From contig OX235265.1 in NCBI GenBank assembly GCA_944472135.2, positions 39,529,459-39,593,458 of the forward strand: a stretch of DNA of 64,000 nt. The letters are read 5' to 3'. Shown piece after piece: positions 22,856 to 33,260 of the stretch. This stretch comes from Trichobilharzia regenti (taxonomy: Eukaryota; Platyhelminthes; Trematoda; Strigeidida; Schistosomatidae). The stretch's first letter is position 1; every line of letters starts with the position of its first letter. Both the position numbers and the translations under genes were made by a program. The notes beneath the pieces are model-generated. The model did not search any database. It saw only the letters and a list, made by a program, of their open reading frames with translations, and was not told the origin of the DNA.

Positions 22856-23479
22856 ACAAACTGCACTTGATTGAATATTCAACAGCAAAGCACAGTGACC
22901 TTGAACTGAATAAAAGATTTAACAAGACCAAAGTTAGTTCATTACACAAAGTTACAATTTGTTATTATTATCATTACTACTATGATTATTAATTTTTATA
23001 GGGTAATGAGGAAAAAGTTAGATTTAACTAAAGCTTAATCCCCCCAAGCCACTCCATGCTTGGGATTTTCAGTAATAAATCTTTTTCAATAGGCGAGAAA
23101 TTGATTGCTTTTCTTTATTATTTTATTCTGTTTATCATCCACTGAGATGGGAATTTTTTGTTATTCTACTCGGATTCAATTAATCAAAATTTTGATAGAC
23201 AGTGAAGACAGTGTGCATGTGAATAATTTTTTTTATATTTTTGAATTTGTTTTGTTTCTGTCTTTTTTTTTTTCCAATCCGGATAAATTTTGGTTAAATC
23301 GGTTAAATTTATATTTAAGAGAAGATTTCGATGCACACTGTAATATGTGTAATATGGAAAAAAAACTAAGCAGTTGTGTATTCGCTTTCTAATGCTTCAG
23401 GTTTAAAATTTGTAGATATTCAAACTTATTCAACTGATTGTCTTAAGAAAATCTGATAAAACTGCTTCTACATATTATA
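22856..23479. other. No gene recognised
   Basis: The frame at 23105-23392 is Phe/Leu-rich from T-rich DNA and is not supported as a gene. Confidence 0.5.
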
Positions 23480-23650
23480 TGGTTGGTGGTGGTTAGCACT
23501 AGAATCCAGTAGGTGCACTTCGTCCTGCTTGAGACTCTTCAGTTGGGTGCAATTACATTCTAGTGAGTAGTAACGTCCTCATGGAGATTCAAACCCGATA
23601 CCTATGGTTTCGAACACTAAACAGTTAACTGTTAGGCTATTGATTCATCA
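23480..23650 (-). repeat. S-alpha-like SINE, diverged hammerhead
   Basis: The minus strand carries CAACTGAAGAGTCTC and CAGGACGAAG, the ribozyme arrangement with GAAG for GAAA, preceded by a tRNA-like region (GTTTCGAACACTA). First of two neighbouring copies in the same orientation. Confidence 0.6.
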
Positions 23651-23829
23651 GCTCCACTTCTCGTGTATTCAGTATGAGGTATATCCCGATTACAATGTAA
23701 TTAACCTCAATACACTGCCAAAGTATCCGTACTAGCGGCCGATATGTCTCTGGGGAGTGAGAATTTCAGTCCAGTAGATCAATCAATACTTCATTCAAGG
23801 TTTTCAATGAGTAAACATTATTTAATAGG

Positions 23830-24060
23830 GGGATAGTGACTAGCAGCAGTGGAATCTAGGATAACGCGGATTTCGTCCTATTTGGGACTCGTCAGTTGGC
23901 TGAATGTACATGCATTTCCCAGTGAGTGATCGTGTTCCTACCGAGGCTCAAACCCAGTGTCCATAGTTTCAATCGCGAAAGCGTTATCCACTAGACCACT
24001 TGGGCCACGAGAGTCACCTCTTGTGCAGCGGGTCATATTAATTGAATTTTAGATTTTCCC
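23830..24060 (-). repeat. S-alpha-like SINE with hammerhead core
   Basis: On the minus strand: tRNA-like start with GGCCCAAGTGGTCTAGTGG and a GGTTTGAGCC B-box variant, then CCAACTGACGAGTCCC, AAATAGGACGAAAT, and GATTCCACTGC. This matches the published schistosome S-alpha type. Core at 23871-23895. Confidence 0.75.
23850..23912 (-). ncRNA. Hammerhead ribozyme-like motif, probably degenerate
   Basis: Core CTGACGA (fits CTGANGA; 23895-23889), stem II GTCC/GGAC with loop CAAATA, then GAAA (23874-23871). A two-pair stem III (AU/AU) with a C before the cleavage point can be drawn, and AUUCAG can pair with CUAGAU for stem I. However, CCAA sits between stem I and the core, which the published ribozyme lacks, so activity is doubtful. 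Confidence 0.5.
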
Positions 24061-24979
24061 GTCGACTGACTGGACCGAAGTGCTTGGTGTCAGGTTGACA
24101 TGTAAGAATAAAAATAATCATTATTATTGGTCAAATGAGCGGATCCATTTGGTGAAGAGGAATTAGATAGGTATTATTTAAGGGCAAGAGGTCCCATTTT
24201 TATGTAGTCGATGCATTATGCATCAATCAAAGTTTGAAATGATAATCAAATCATTTTGCAACTATTGAAGATACAGCTGATACTTTACAAAATTAAGCTG
24301 TGTTGTTTCACTGACCATTGCAGACAGAATCTCAGAATACAAACTTGATACTTTGGCAAGACAACTGACCACCCGTAAAGTACAATGCTCTATTGTAGGT
24401 TACATTAAGTAAACTGATCCGTATTGTCCACGATATTATTACACTTGTCATATTGTACAGATGCTGTATAAATAAACCTACATCCCAAAAGAGATAGTGT
24501 ATAACTAGGGGGGGGGTATGCATGCTACTGACTGCTCAGCGTTTCAGGATTCACTATAAACTTTCTTAAATAAAATTTGAAGATATTTGTGCTGAGATTA
24601 TATAAATACGTTTCTTCAAAACCAGCTGTCATATTCCACTTTAGATAATACTGCAGATTTTTTCAGTTGAGATGTGACTACTGGAATCAATGATACGAAA
24701 TGCTACAGTATACTAGACTCAACATTTTATTTTGCTATTTTATATTGTCACCTATAAACTTCAAGTTATGGATAAGATAAACTATTTACAGATTCGTCAT
24801 GTTTCAAATTAAATTCAGACTTTTATAGACCTGACTGTTTTATGGCAAGACTGACTGACTGGTGTAAACACAGAACTTTGCATAGATCTGCTGCAGTTCG
24901 AGTTACCATACTCCATGTAGCACACGAGGCAAGAGAAGAGAGTAAAGGGTGTTTCAAAAGAGATATAATAAAAAGAGTT
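24061..24979. other. No gene recognised
   Basis: Short G7 run near 24509. No supported gene. Confidence 0.5.
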
Positions 24980-25740
24980 ATGAGACAAAAGGCAGAGTAA
25001 TATGGAAGAACAATAGAGCTTCACTGGATACTGTAAATCACAAAAAGTGAATGCATCTGCACCAGCCGTTGAGAACGATTTTGAGCCATATCACTGATAA
25101 TCTCCACCCGTTGGTTTTTACCATCCTGATGACACTAACCAGGAGGCCAGTCCACACCTTTCTACGTCACTGGCTGGCTAAAACTAACTGTTGAGGATTT
25201 CATAGACTGTTGAAGCCATGTTTTGGTTTGACCGCCGCTAGCTCTAGTTCAGCCTGATCCTATGTCAGCTCACATTTTCCGTAAAGGAAGGCAATGGCTA
25301 GACATGTGTATCGTATGTCCTAAACATCTCAAATGGTGTAACGCCATATCCTCATCGATTGATTTCTTCTTGTTACCTAGCCCTAGACACCTATCCTCAA
25401 TATTACTCAACGCACTACACCACTTCACACGGGAGATAGAAAGCAGACACCTATGATCAAAGGCAGATAGCTAGCCTTTTCATGTCTTCCACTTTCAATG
25501 GCCATGTCTCACTGACAGCCATAAACGAGGACGGAACAAATTGATGAACAGTGCATACGCCCTTTGGTTGACAGCCAGATGTCACGTTTACATTAGAGAT
25601 GGAATAAGTTGGCGGGCATATCCCAAACGAGCCTTCCTTATCCGTGCTGAGATTTCGTCAGCGATCAACCCGTGGAAAGAGCAGTCTTTATCAGTATATG
25701 TAAAAAATGTTTGTATTATGATTATGCTAGTAGTACACTA
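24980..25740 (-). pseudogene. Second non-LTR retrotransposon family, RT C-terminal region
   Basis: On the minus strand broken frames give ADEISARIRKARLGY, IEDRCLGLGNKKKSIDEDM and LRCLGHTIHM, then the Trp-rich end with DMAQNRSQ. This order (Arg-rich block, cross-out loop, GWxPRD-like end, DMAQNR) is that of RTE/I-like LINE C-termini. The copy at 54.24-54.56 kb and the fragment at 44.56-44.75 kb belong to the same family. Multiple stops; the 3' end lies near 24980-25030. Confidence 0.65.
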
Positions 25741-26849
25741 GACAAGTTTTAGCGTGTATTAAGTGAATGAAAAAGTTTTCTTTGAAATGCCTCAGTGAAA
25801 TTAGATAAAGAATAACAGTAGAACCACACCATCAGACCTTAAACATGGAAGTCATTCAAAGTAACTAGACAGTTAGGAAGGGCGTTCACCTAAATGACTT
25901 CATTGTTTGGTTTAGTGATATAGTCTGAAGTGCTTAGGACTGCACTATTAGGTGTGTGAATAATAGTACCTATAACCTTACTGTATATGTATTATCACTG
26001 CTACTGTGACTAAGTCAATTTGTGTCATTCAATGAATGTAGCGTTTTTCATAATTCTAAATGAGAAGTTAAACTCAATATTATCGTACACATCAGTAGAC
26101 ATTCTTCTGCATATAATCCGGAGTAATTCAATTTTTCTAAATCGTGGAAAATACCCATCAAGATATTAGAGGGAAAAAGAACAAGAAGTTCAACAAAGAC
26201 AACTATCTTTTCGGCTATTTCATTCTCAAAAGCTGTGGAATCACATTTATTTACATAAGTTTACATAGATACAATCATTATTTACTAAATTCCACATAGT
26301 AACGAAAGAAATTTAAGGGTCATAATAATTGTCAACGCAATATGAGATTTGAAGGTACAGCAAATATAGATTACAAGGGGCTTGGAAACAAAATTATACA
26401 GGATTAGAAGATAGTTTTTTAACGATTAAAGGTGTGACAAGGGGATGAGCATAGGAACAAGTTGAAAGAATAATAGTTTAAAACTGAGAGAAAGAAGGGA
26501 ATCAGTGGGATGAAAAACGGGACCGAAGGAAACAATCCACATTAGATCCATGGAAAATGTAAAGGTTGAACCGGTTCCTTTTGAACACACAGCATCGGTT
26601 TTCCGGTGCATATGGCGAGGGATACTGCAGTTTAAAGAAGTCGGAAACACACGGCCTTTGGCAGATTTTTGTTTACTTTCTAAATGATTCTGAATGGTGA
26701 GTCAGTTGAGATGCTGTGACAGGTGTTGACGTCCCTTAATCTCCTTCGTTACCATGTGGAATTAAGTAAATAATAATTGTATCTGAGTAAACTTATGTAT
26801 ATAAAATGTAATTGTACAGCTGCTTTTGAGAATTTATTTATTATCATTA
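25741..26849. other. No gene recognised apart from the 26165 block
   Basis: AT-rich. The minus frame 26426-26650 has no recognisable domain. Confidence 0.5.
26165..26232 (-). repeat. Dispersed 68-bp block, inverted relative to 27972-28040
   Basis: On the minus strand GAGAATGAAATAGCCG, AAAAGATAGTTGTCTTTG, and TTGAACTTCTTGTTC; nearly the same as the plus strand at 27972-28040, with about 1.7 kb and an RTE copy between. Confidence 0.6.
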
Positions 26850-27968
26850 TTGTTACCTTGGGTTTCTAGTGGAACATAGGGCTTCAGCTGCACGTAGCCA
26901 CCTGCTTCTGTCTTCTCCTGTACTTTTCACATGCATCCATGTTGGTTCATACTGTTTCAACTCCACTTCACACGATCTCCTCTATGTCACTCTTACACTG
27001 ACGTCCCACTCGCCGCGTGCTTTCCTTTAGGCCTGGTTCCACTCGACCAATGGTCTGACGCGCGCGAGATGTCACCCAGCGGCCTCCTCAGCCAAGAGTG
27101 TCCAATCCATCTCCACTTTCTCCTGCATATTTGTTGGTTGGCGATTGGTTCTTGTTTTGTTTGTTTGTTCCCAGCCATAGTTTCTTGTTGGTGATTCTTT
27201 CCGGCCCGGCCATGTGATCTTCGGTAAAGATCTAGCGAAGACAGTTGTTGGTTGATAAAGGTCTGCAACAGGTTGATGGTGGAAATATTCTTTGAGACCC
27301 GCCCGTCAAGTTTCTGATCCATCCTTATAGAAGAACTGACTGACTTGACGTTGTTTGTATTGAAAATCCGACTGAATTTTGTTGTTGATGTTGGCTGAGT
27401 GACGAAGTTTTCCAAGTTTCATTGGTTTCAGGTTGATGAATGTGTTTCTCGCTCGCCTTCCCGATTCTCGCTCGATTTGACATCCTCGTCCGTTCCGACT
27501 TCCTGTAGTTGAGACAATGCTCAATGCTAGATAAGTGAGTGAATGAAGTAACCTCTTTCAGATCTCTCCCATTGATGGTGACTGGTGTTGTTTGTTGCTG
27601 CTGCTGTTGTTGCTGGTTGGTTGGTTATTTTCAAAACCTCCGTCTTGTCTATGTTCACTTGGAGTCCTGTCTTCACCGGCTGATTCTTCGACCAGTTTGT
27701 CGGTTTTCGCTCGCTTGTAAGTCTTCGATTTTGTGTGTGTGACATCAAACATAAATCATCCACGCGCGAAATCCAGGTCTTCAAGGTTCTTCTTCTTCTT
27801 CTCAGTTCAGGATATTCCTGTCTTCTCATTTCCCACTCACTGTCTGACGCATAATCCAGTCAGTCCACCACAATTAGGAATATCATTGGTGATAATAAGC
27901 ACCCTTGTCTGACTCCTGTGTTTACTCGAAACGCCTCGCTGAGTTTTCCGTTGTGGATCACTTGACAT
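26850..27968 (-). pseudogene. RTE-like LINE copy, near-identical to 37.3 kb
   Basis: The minus strand carries the VIHNGKLSEAF block (5' end about 27965), the broken catalytic box (27753-27773), the GLQVNIDKTE block, and a C-terminal part whose conceptual peptides from 27306-27524 equal those of 37692-37910 exactly. The 3' end at about 26850-26860 is (AAT)n. It shares both RT lesions with the copies at 12 and 38 kb. Confidence 0.8.
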
Positions 27969-27971
27969 GTG

Positions 27972-28040
27972 CTTTCGAGAATGAAATCGGCAAAAAGATA
28001 GTTGTCTTTGCTGAACTTCTTGTTCTTTTCTCTCAAATTC
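27972..28040 (+). repeat. Dispersed 68-bp block, partner of 26165-26232
   Basis: TCGAGAATGAAATCGGC, AAAAAGATAGTTGTCTTTGC, TGAACTTCTTGTTC. It directly adjoins the 5' truncation point of the RTE copy at 26850-27968. Confidence 0.6.
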
Positions 28041-28611
28041 AATTTTAACTCATTTAGATAGATTATAAAAAATGTTAAAAATTATTAAAAGAAGGACTTA
28101 TTAGGGATAATACTTTTCATCTGATAACAAATGAAAATCAGAGAGGCAAAGTTACTTATTCGATAGGATAAATACCATTTCTAAAAACACTTATGCGATG
28201 AAGGGTAGACAAAAGCGTTCATCTACTCGACTGTAAAATTAGTTACTGTTTTAATCTTAGGTAATGAGTTGTATATTTATAAGGGGTGTTGAAAATTCAT
28301 TAAAAAAAATCTAGTGAAGCAATAAATCTTTGACGAAATATTGACACTATTGAAGCAGGTGAATTCTTAGATAGCTGGATTTCAAGTTTAAAGCAACTTT
28401 TCCCTCTATTCAAAAAATAATACTCTGATGAATAAGCGCCTTAGAATATTAGCGAGATATTCATGGGCATTAAAAACTAACAAAGTTTTTCGACTTATTA
28501 TGCTCAAAAATCAAGATCAGTTTGACAAATTGGTAATTTAGGTTGTCTATATTACTTAGTTTGTTAGAAATATTACCGAAATGACTAATACATTTAAGTT
28601 ATGTTGAGTTT

Positions 28612-28745
28612 CTTTCTTGTGCACTGTGGTAGAGTATAATTCACTTATGGGTAAAATCTGTTTTGATAAAGTCTCACAGTGTCATACAGTAATGTTTACT
28701 GATGACGTTTCGAGTACAATTTATTACTGCTCATAATCATATCAT
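28612..28745 (-). repeat. Penelope-associated terminal repeat
   Basis: Same block as 5507-5640 with an added GCACTGTGGTAGAGTATAA lead, no coding neighbour. Contains GACGTTTCGAGTACAATTT. Confidence 0.55.
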
Positions 28746-28889
28746 ATGGGTTGACGAACTAGTCATTTTTTAAAATGAAATTTCACTTATTCGGTTTCTG
28801 ATGTCAGTACTTGAATTGGCTGGATTTCGTCTATAAAGCATCGTGGGAACATTCGGAATAAATTTAGATTTCTTTGTGGTACGATTTTT

Positions 28890-29105
28890 ACTTTATTCCC
28901 TAACTTCCCCAGCGGAACATAGGGCTTCAAGCTAGAGCTTTGAAGTCTCGGGGTGGGGTTGCCAGCCTCATGCCCAAACTTCCCTGTTTATCGGTCTTAT
29001 TACCTGCTCATTAAGGTGTGAGAGCTCGTAGGTCAGGGGTGGAGCCTCGAAACACACATGGATGGTTAACGAGTATCCTACCTGTAAGCCACCGACTCAC
29101 TTGGG
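28890..29105 (-). repeat. tRNA-headed SINE with RTE-like tail
   Basis: Minus copy: tip TTATTCCCTAACTTCCCC, AGCGGAACATAGGGCTTC, GGGTTGCCAGCCTCATGCC, head remnants before 29105. Confidence 0.7.
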
Positions 29106-29461
29106 GTAAAATAAGCATTATTAATTATTTCTCACTTTTCTAAAATGGTTTTTTCTACGCCGTCTATGTAGTTAAATTGCATCCGATATCTGTTGTAAAG
29201 TCTGCTGACTGAAGTGTGACTTGTTTAAATATATTCTGTTCACTGAAACATTTTCAGCTGTTTATCAAACTCATGAATTTAGCAAAAATGAAGATGCGGT
29301 TTATCTAAGTGGTTTTCAAAATCTGTAAATTTGTATATATCGGTGGTTTTCACTAATGCTATTTTCAAGTGGCTACTGCGCTTTAAATAGTGGGGGCAGT
29401 TAGCCCCTTAAAAGAATCAAGATAAGAAAATTGTTAAGCTTGTGGTTGCAATTTTTGTTAT

Positions 29462-29705
29462 CTGGCTGGTGCGTCAGTGGTTCGGCGGTAGAATGCTGGC
29501 CGACTATATGCGTGGTCCGGGATTCGATACCCAGCCGGCTCACACTTTCACACCCCCTTAGCCGGTCGTAAACCTGAGAAATATGGAAGGTTGGGTGTGA
29601 GGTTAGAAACCCCACCCAATAAAAATAAAACCGCCGCTAACCAAATTTCAAAGCTCCAGCTTGAAGCCTTAAGTTCCACTTGGAACGCAAAGGAATAAAA
29701 TCAAT
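29462..29705 (+). repeat. tRNA-headed SINE with RTE-like tail, full length
   Basis: Head GGTGCGTCAGTGGTTCGGCG (A-box) and GGGATTCGATACCC (B-box), body GGTCGTAAACCTGAG and GGAAGGTTGGGTGTGAGG, and tip AGTTCCACTTGGAACGC plus AAAGGAATAAAA. Good reference copy for the family. Confidence 0.8.
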
Positions 29706-30107
29706 AATAAGTTGGTTCGGAATTGCAACTAATTCACGTGATACTTCAGTATTGGTGATCTTTTCCTCATGGTAATTTTTCGGCATACTTTATCAGTTAA
29801 TAATAAGTGGGATTAATAAACCACTGCAAAAGGCCTTATAACTTAACGGTCTACACAATGTGCTTACAAAACGATTATTAGTAAAGATTTTCCACATATC
29901 CTCCGAACACTGAGACGAAATAACTTTGAAGGTAAAGAATTCATGTTATCCAATTAAACAACAGTGAGTTCTAGGTAGCGCCTGTTTACTCCGCTTTTTC
30001 AAGAAATAGTTTGTAGGGATTTGACGTGTTTCAAGTTTGATCATGAATTAATTAATGTCAGTTACATAACTTTATTGACAGCGAGTATCCGATATACGTA
30101 TAAAACT

Positions 30108-30185
30108 TGGGCACTGTGGTAGAGTATAACTCCATTATGGATAAGATTTTATTTTGATAAATCACACAGTGTTATACTGTAATAT
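30108..30185 (-). repeat. Penelope-associated terminal repeat, partial
   Basis: Lead GGGCACTGTGGTAGAGTATA through TTATGGATAAGATTTTATTT and CACACAGTGTTATACTG, then lost. It stops about 90 bp before the LTR-like unit. Confidence 0.5.
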
Positions 30186-30272
30186 TACAGTACATGTGTT
30201 TTGGTTGTAATATTTCCATTGGAACTACCAACTGTCACACTAAAATGTAATGTATTTTTCTTGCAGTAGTAC

Positions 30273-31269
30273 TGTAACAATAGAAGGCAAGACACGGAAG
30301 TCAAGGTATCTTTCTCACTGATCAAACCGCTGTTTATATTTATATACATAATAAATGCACCCGTTCCCTTGCGGGTCAGGACATAACTGCATGAATTAGC
30401 TCTAGAATTACTACATTTATGCATGTAGTATATATGATCTAAGGAACCATAGCTGATTTAATGCGCCATTTGCGCTTCCACCGTTTTAAGGTATGTACTT
30501 ATACATGCATGGCTTAATCTCTGAGACAAGCATATGACTACTAGCAGGATCAACCAGTTTATTCACGCAGTGATACACCCATTGACTGGGTATTGGTTGT
30601 CAGGATAACCAAACACACCCATCCCTGCCTCTTGCGAGACGAGACCGCTATGCAGGATCATCCTGTGGCGCAGCCACTCGAGAGCCCTCTCCCTCGGTGG
30701 ATCATTCACACCGTTAGTATACACAGTAATGCATAGGTAAACATTATTACGCCGATCATTGATCGCGTCAATCAATTACGCACTGCATAGACAAGCCCAG
30801 TAGAATTTATCTCGCATACAAGACTAGCCAAACGTATTATTATATGCAAAAGTAGCACGAATAGCGCCGCTATAGTGACAATAGGCCCATATTAACGAAG
30901 CCAGCAGCCACCAAATTCAATGAAATCGTTAACTCTGCCAACAAATTTAGCATGCAGATAGCTTCTATACGTCTGCCAAGACTATAGAAAACCATACATA
31001 GTCATATAAGCGGGCCATGAGAACCATTTAACCAGTTACTGAGCGTGTGATTTTGGCTTACATTAAACGACATGAGCTAGAATGTTCAAAAACACATAGT
31101 ATTCTGTTGCCAACGTAGTACTGAGCTGTGAGAATAGTATTCTGACTCTAGCAACAAACAGAATGTTCAAGTAGACATATCGTTTTCTGTTCTTAATGCC
31201 ATACTGAACTAAGGGAATATGTGAGAATCATATTCCGTTGGAGCACATCGCCCGTATTACACAACCGCA
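30273..31269 (-). mobile_element. LTR-like unit (997 bp) containing rDNA, flanked by GTAC target duplication
   Basis: The unit begins TGTAACAATAGAAG and ends CCGCA on the plus strand (TG...CA) and is flanked on both sides by GTAC (30269-30272 and 31270-31273), a 4-bp duplication of the kind gypsy-type integrases make. Its two ends match a shorter TG...CA unit at 53705-53937: the left end (about 75 bp) and the right part from about 31025. The section between, about 30350-31020, is absent from the short copy and contains the 5' end of an 18S rRNA gene plus unassigned sequence that may be external transcribed spacer. A partial internal repeat of the motif around TAGTATTCTG lies at 31100-31150. 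Best reading: a solo LTR, or LTR derivative, that captured rDNA. An unrelated insertion inside an LTR is the alternative. Confidence 0.55.
30349..30557 (-). pseudogene. 18S rRNA 5' fragment (about 209 nt), diverged
   Basis: On the minus strand the sequence starts CTGGTTGATCCTGC and follows the conserved 5' end of eukaryotic small-subunit rRNA through the AGTCATATGCTTGTCTC and GATTAAGCCATGCATG blocks, to the region before GGGTGCATTTATTA, where similarity stops. It differs from the universal sequence at invariant places (for example CTGCTAG where CTGCCAG is expected, and TATAAGTA for TCTAAGTA). It is therefore a decayed copy and not a functional gene. It lies inside the LTR-like unit, in that unit's sense orientation. 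The bases upstream (30560-31020) could be the matching transcribed spacer, but I cannot confirm that. Confidence 0.9.
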
Positions 31270-31359
31270 GTACCTCAATAGGAAATTAAAACTGAATATC
31301 TATGGCACCACTACTGCTGACTGATCGATACTACTAGTTGGATGCCATCCATATCAACC

Positions 31360-31490
31360 AATAATTCTTGCTAGCTACATCGAAGTGACCTAAACACTGA
31401 AGTGGCGTTCCGCTCGTTCATCAGCGGTGCGTCAGGCCTGACTCAGATCAGACAGCCAAATTATTTCAAACCACCCTGACAACAGAAGCG
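31360..31490. repeat. Dispersed repeat copy (unclassified)
   Basis: Shares ATCGAAGTGACCTAAACAC, the GTCAG-rich middle and TTCAAACCACCC with 61420-61545. No coding or tRNA features seen. Confidence 0.45.
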
Positions 31491-31790
31491 ATCTCCCGGT
31501 GCTTAAATCACTTCAGTCTAGCTAGCAAGGACTACCGGTTGACGTGACGTCAACTACTCGTGTCAATCAACCAGCAGTGCATAGCATCCTCCAGTTGCGC
31601 TTGCTTTCGTGATTGCCGTTTATGATATCAAACAGATAGCGTATTAGGACCTGAGTGATTTTAGTTTCCAGAGAGAACTGTGATGAAACTTCACCTTGAG
31701 CTGCTGAAACTGCAAGTCGCGGTTTGTAAATTTGATAGAATAAAAACCATATTAATATAATTATTCATGTTCAAATAAAAGAGAACCTAC

Positions 31791-32209
31791 CAATTGATGG
31801 AACTTATTGTTCATCTCATGCGTATTACAGCCATATCGTTTGTAGTCGATTGTAGTTGCCATTGGCATTGTTGTTTGTGTCTGAGTTACAAGAGTTGGCG
31901 GTAATGATGTTGTATAGTGATAGATACTTCTAGAAGATCCTGACTCCTCAGGTAAAAGAAGAGATTTATGCAGTGAATTTTGTAGGCTAATAAAATTCCC
32001 ATTGAAATCATTATTATTGCTGCTAGTGTTATTTTTGTTATTGGTGGCTGACTTTGAAAATTCCTCTGGGCTATGACAAATACTTGATGTGTTTTCACTC
32101 GTACTGCCTGGTAGTTTATTGGAACCATACGGTGGTATATTCTGGTTATTAATCAATGAAGTTTGACAGACTGTTTGATTTCCCCACTGACTGACTGGTT
32201 CACTTTTTA
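31791..32209 (-). CDS. Probable internal exon of a host gene, Asn/Ser/Thr-rich
   Basis: The open frame is bounded on the minus strand by a pyrimidine-rich tract ending CTAG (acceptor AG at 32211-32210) and a GTAGGT donor at 31790-31785. The exon is 419 bp: two bases complete a codon, then 139 codons, ending in phase 0. The frame stays open beyond the donor for only about ten codons before TAA. Composition is rich in Asn, Ser, Thr and Gln with an Asn/Ser tract near the middle, much like the exon at 9851-10932 on the same strand, which suggests one gene. The phases (0 out of this exon, 1 into the other) do not join, so a further exon is expected in between or the genes differ. No known domain seen. 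Confidence 0.6.
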
Positions 32210-32334
32210 CTAGATTGATTTTAAAAAAAACCGCAATTATGATTAGGCGATTATAAGAAGAGTGAATACTTGCAGAAATTTTGATTTCTACTCATTCATA
32301 CACATAAAGTTTCTTAAGCTAATAGCTATGCTCC

Positions 32335-33260
32335 TTTTCATTTGATCGGGCTTATAATAATAAAAATTTGTTTTATCCCAAAACAGTACTCGTCATACAG
32401 AATGGAATTCTCAGCATTCTACTGCAGTATTCCATCCAGTTAGTACATTAACAATAAATAAAGCTCTACATAGATTAAGGGTAATCTCAGTTAGTTTTGA
32501 CAACAACATATTGGCATGTTGGTAGCAAAGCCGAAAATTGAACTTAGTGTTTGAAGGTGTTAGAAAAGTAGATGCTAGCATATTTACTGGCGTAAACAGA
32601 AGAAAGAAACAAAGCAGCACATAACAGAAAAAAGAGAGAAAGAAAACGTTGTACCTATAAATGATATGAACTGGAAAGACGAGATCCAGTTGTTCTACTG
32701 ACTATTCAGTAAGTTATAGGTATCACGCCTAATGCTTTCTTTATCGCACAGAACACGAGCTAAGTAGGATATGGTTGAGTTTTTGTACTTGCTAGTGCGA
32801 GCATATAGTTTTCTATATAGACTTCTGGTCTACTTGCCTGATGACATACAAGGGTAGAGTTGTGAATGGAGAGGGTAGTGTGAGTTAGATAGATAGAATG
32901 GATTTAGCCCATTTTTCACATGAGTCTATGTGCCTGTCAACCAGAATATTAACAAGCTGGTCAAGTAGCACGTTGCTTACCCTGCTGACAACCTTTAACA
33001 TCCTGCGCAATAAGATATAGTCTTTCTCCAGTAGCCCAGGAAAAACTAAGGGGGAACAATAGAGAGTAATAGGCAGAATACAGGAGTTAACGAATTGTAG
33101 GAGTAAGGGTTGTGTAATACCAGAGTGTCTTAACTTCTTGATGCAGAAGGTAAGACGGAATATTTTCTTAGAAATCATCAAGATATGAGACGACCAGGAA
33201 AGATCAGCAGATAGATTGACACAACTGTTGCGTTTACAATCCAATCAACTGGTAAACACT
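32335..33260 (-). pseudogene. CR1-like LINE 3' portion (RT C-terminus plus 3' UTR)
   Basis: Minus-strand frame 33244-32885 reads LSADLSWSSHI, ISKKIFRLTFCIKKLRHSGI, LLLQFVNSCILPI and LLRRMLKVVSRV, the usual region after the RT catalytic core in CR1-type LINEs. The remaining 550 bp down to 32335 is 3' UTR. It is shared with 41912-42300 and ends in a block containing AATGGAATTCTCAGCATT (plus strand) near an ATAATAATA run. Confidence 0.7.

Noticed and set aside
30349..30557. Functional rDNA
   Set aside because: Only the first 209 nt, with changes at invariant sites and no 18S continuation.
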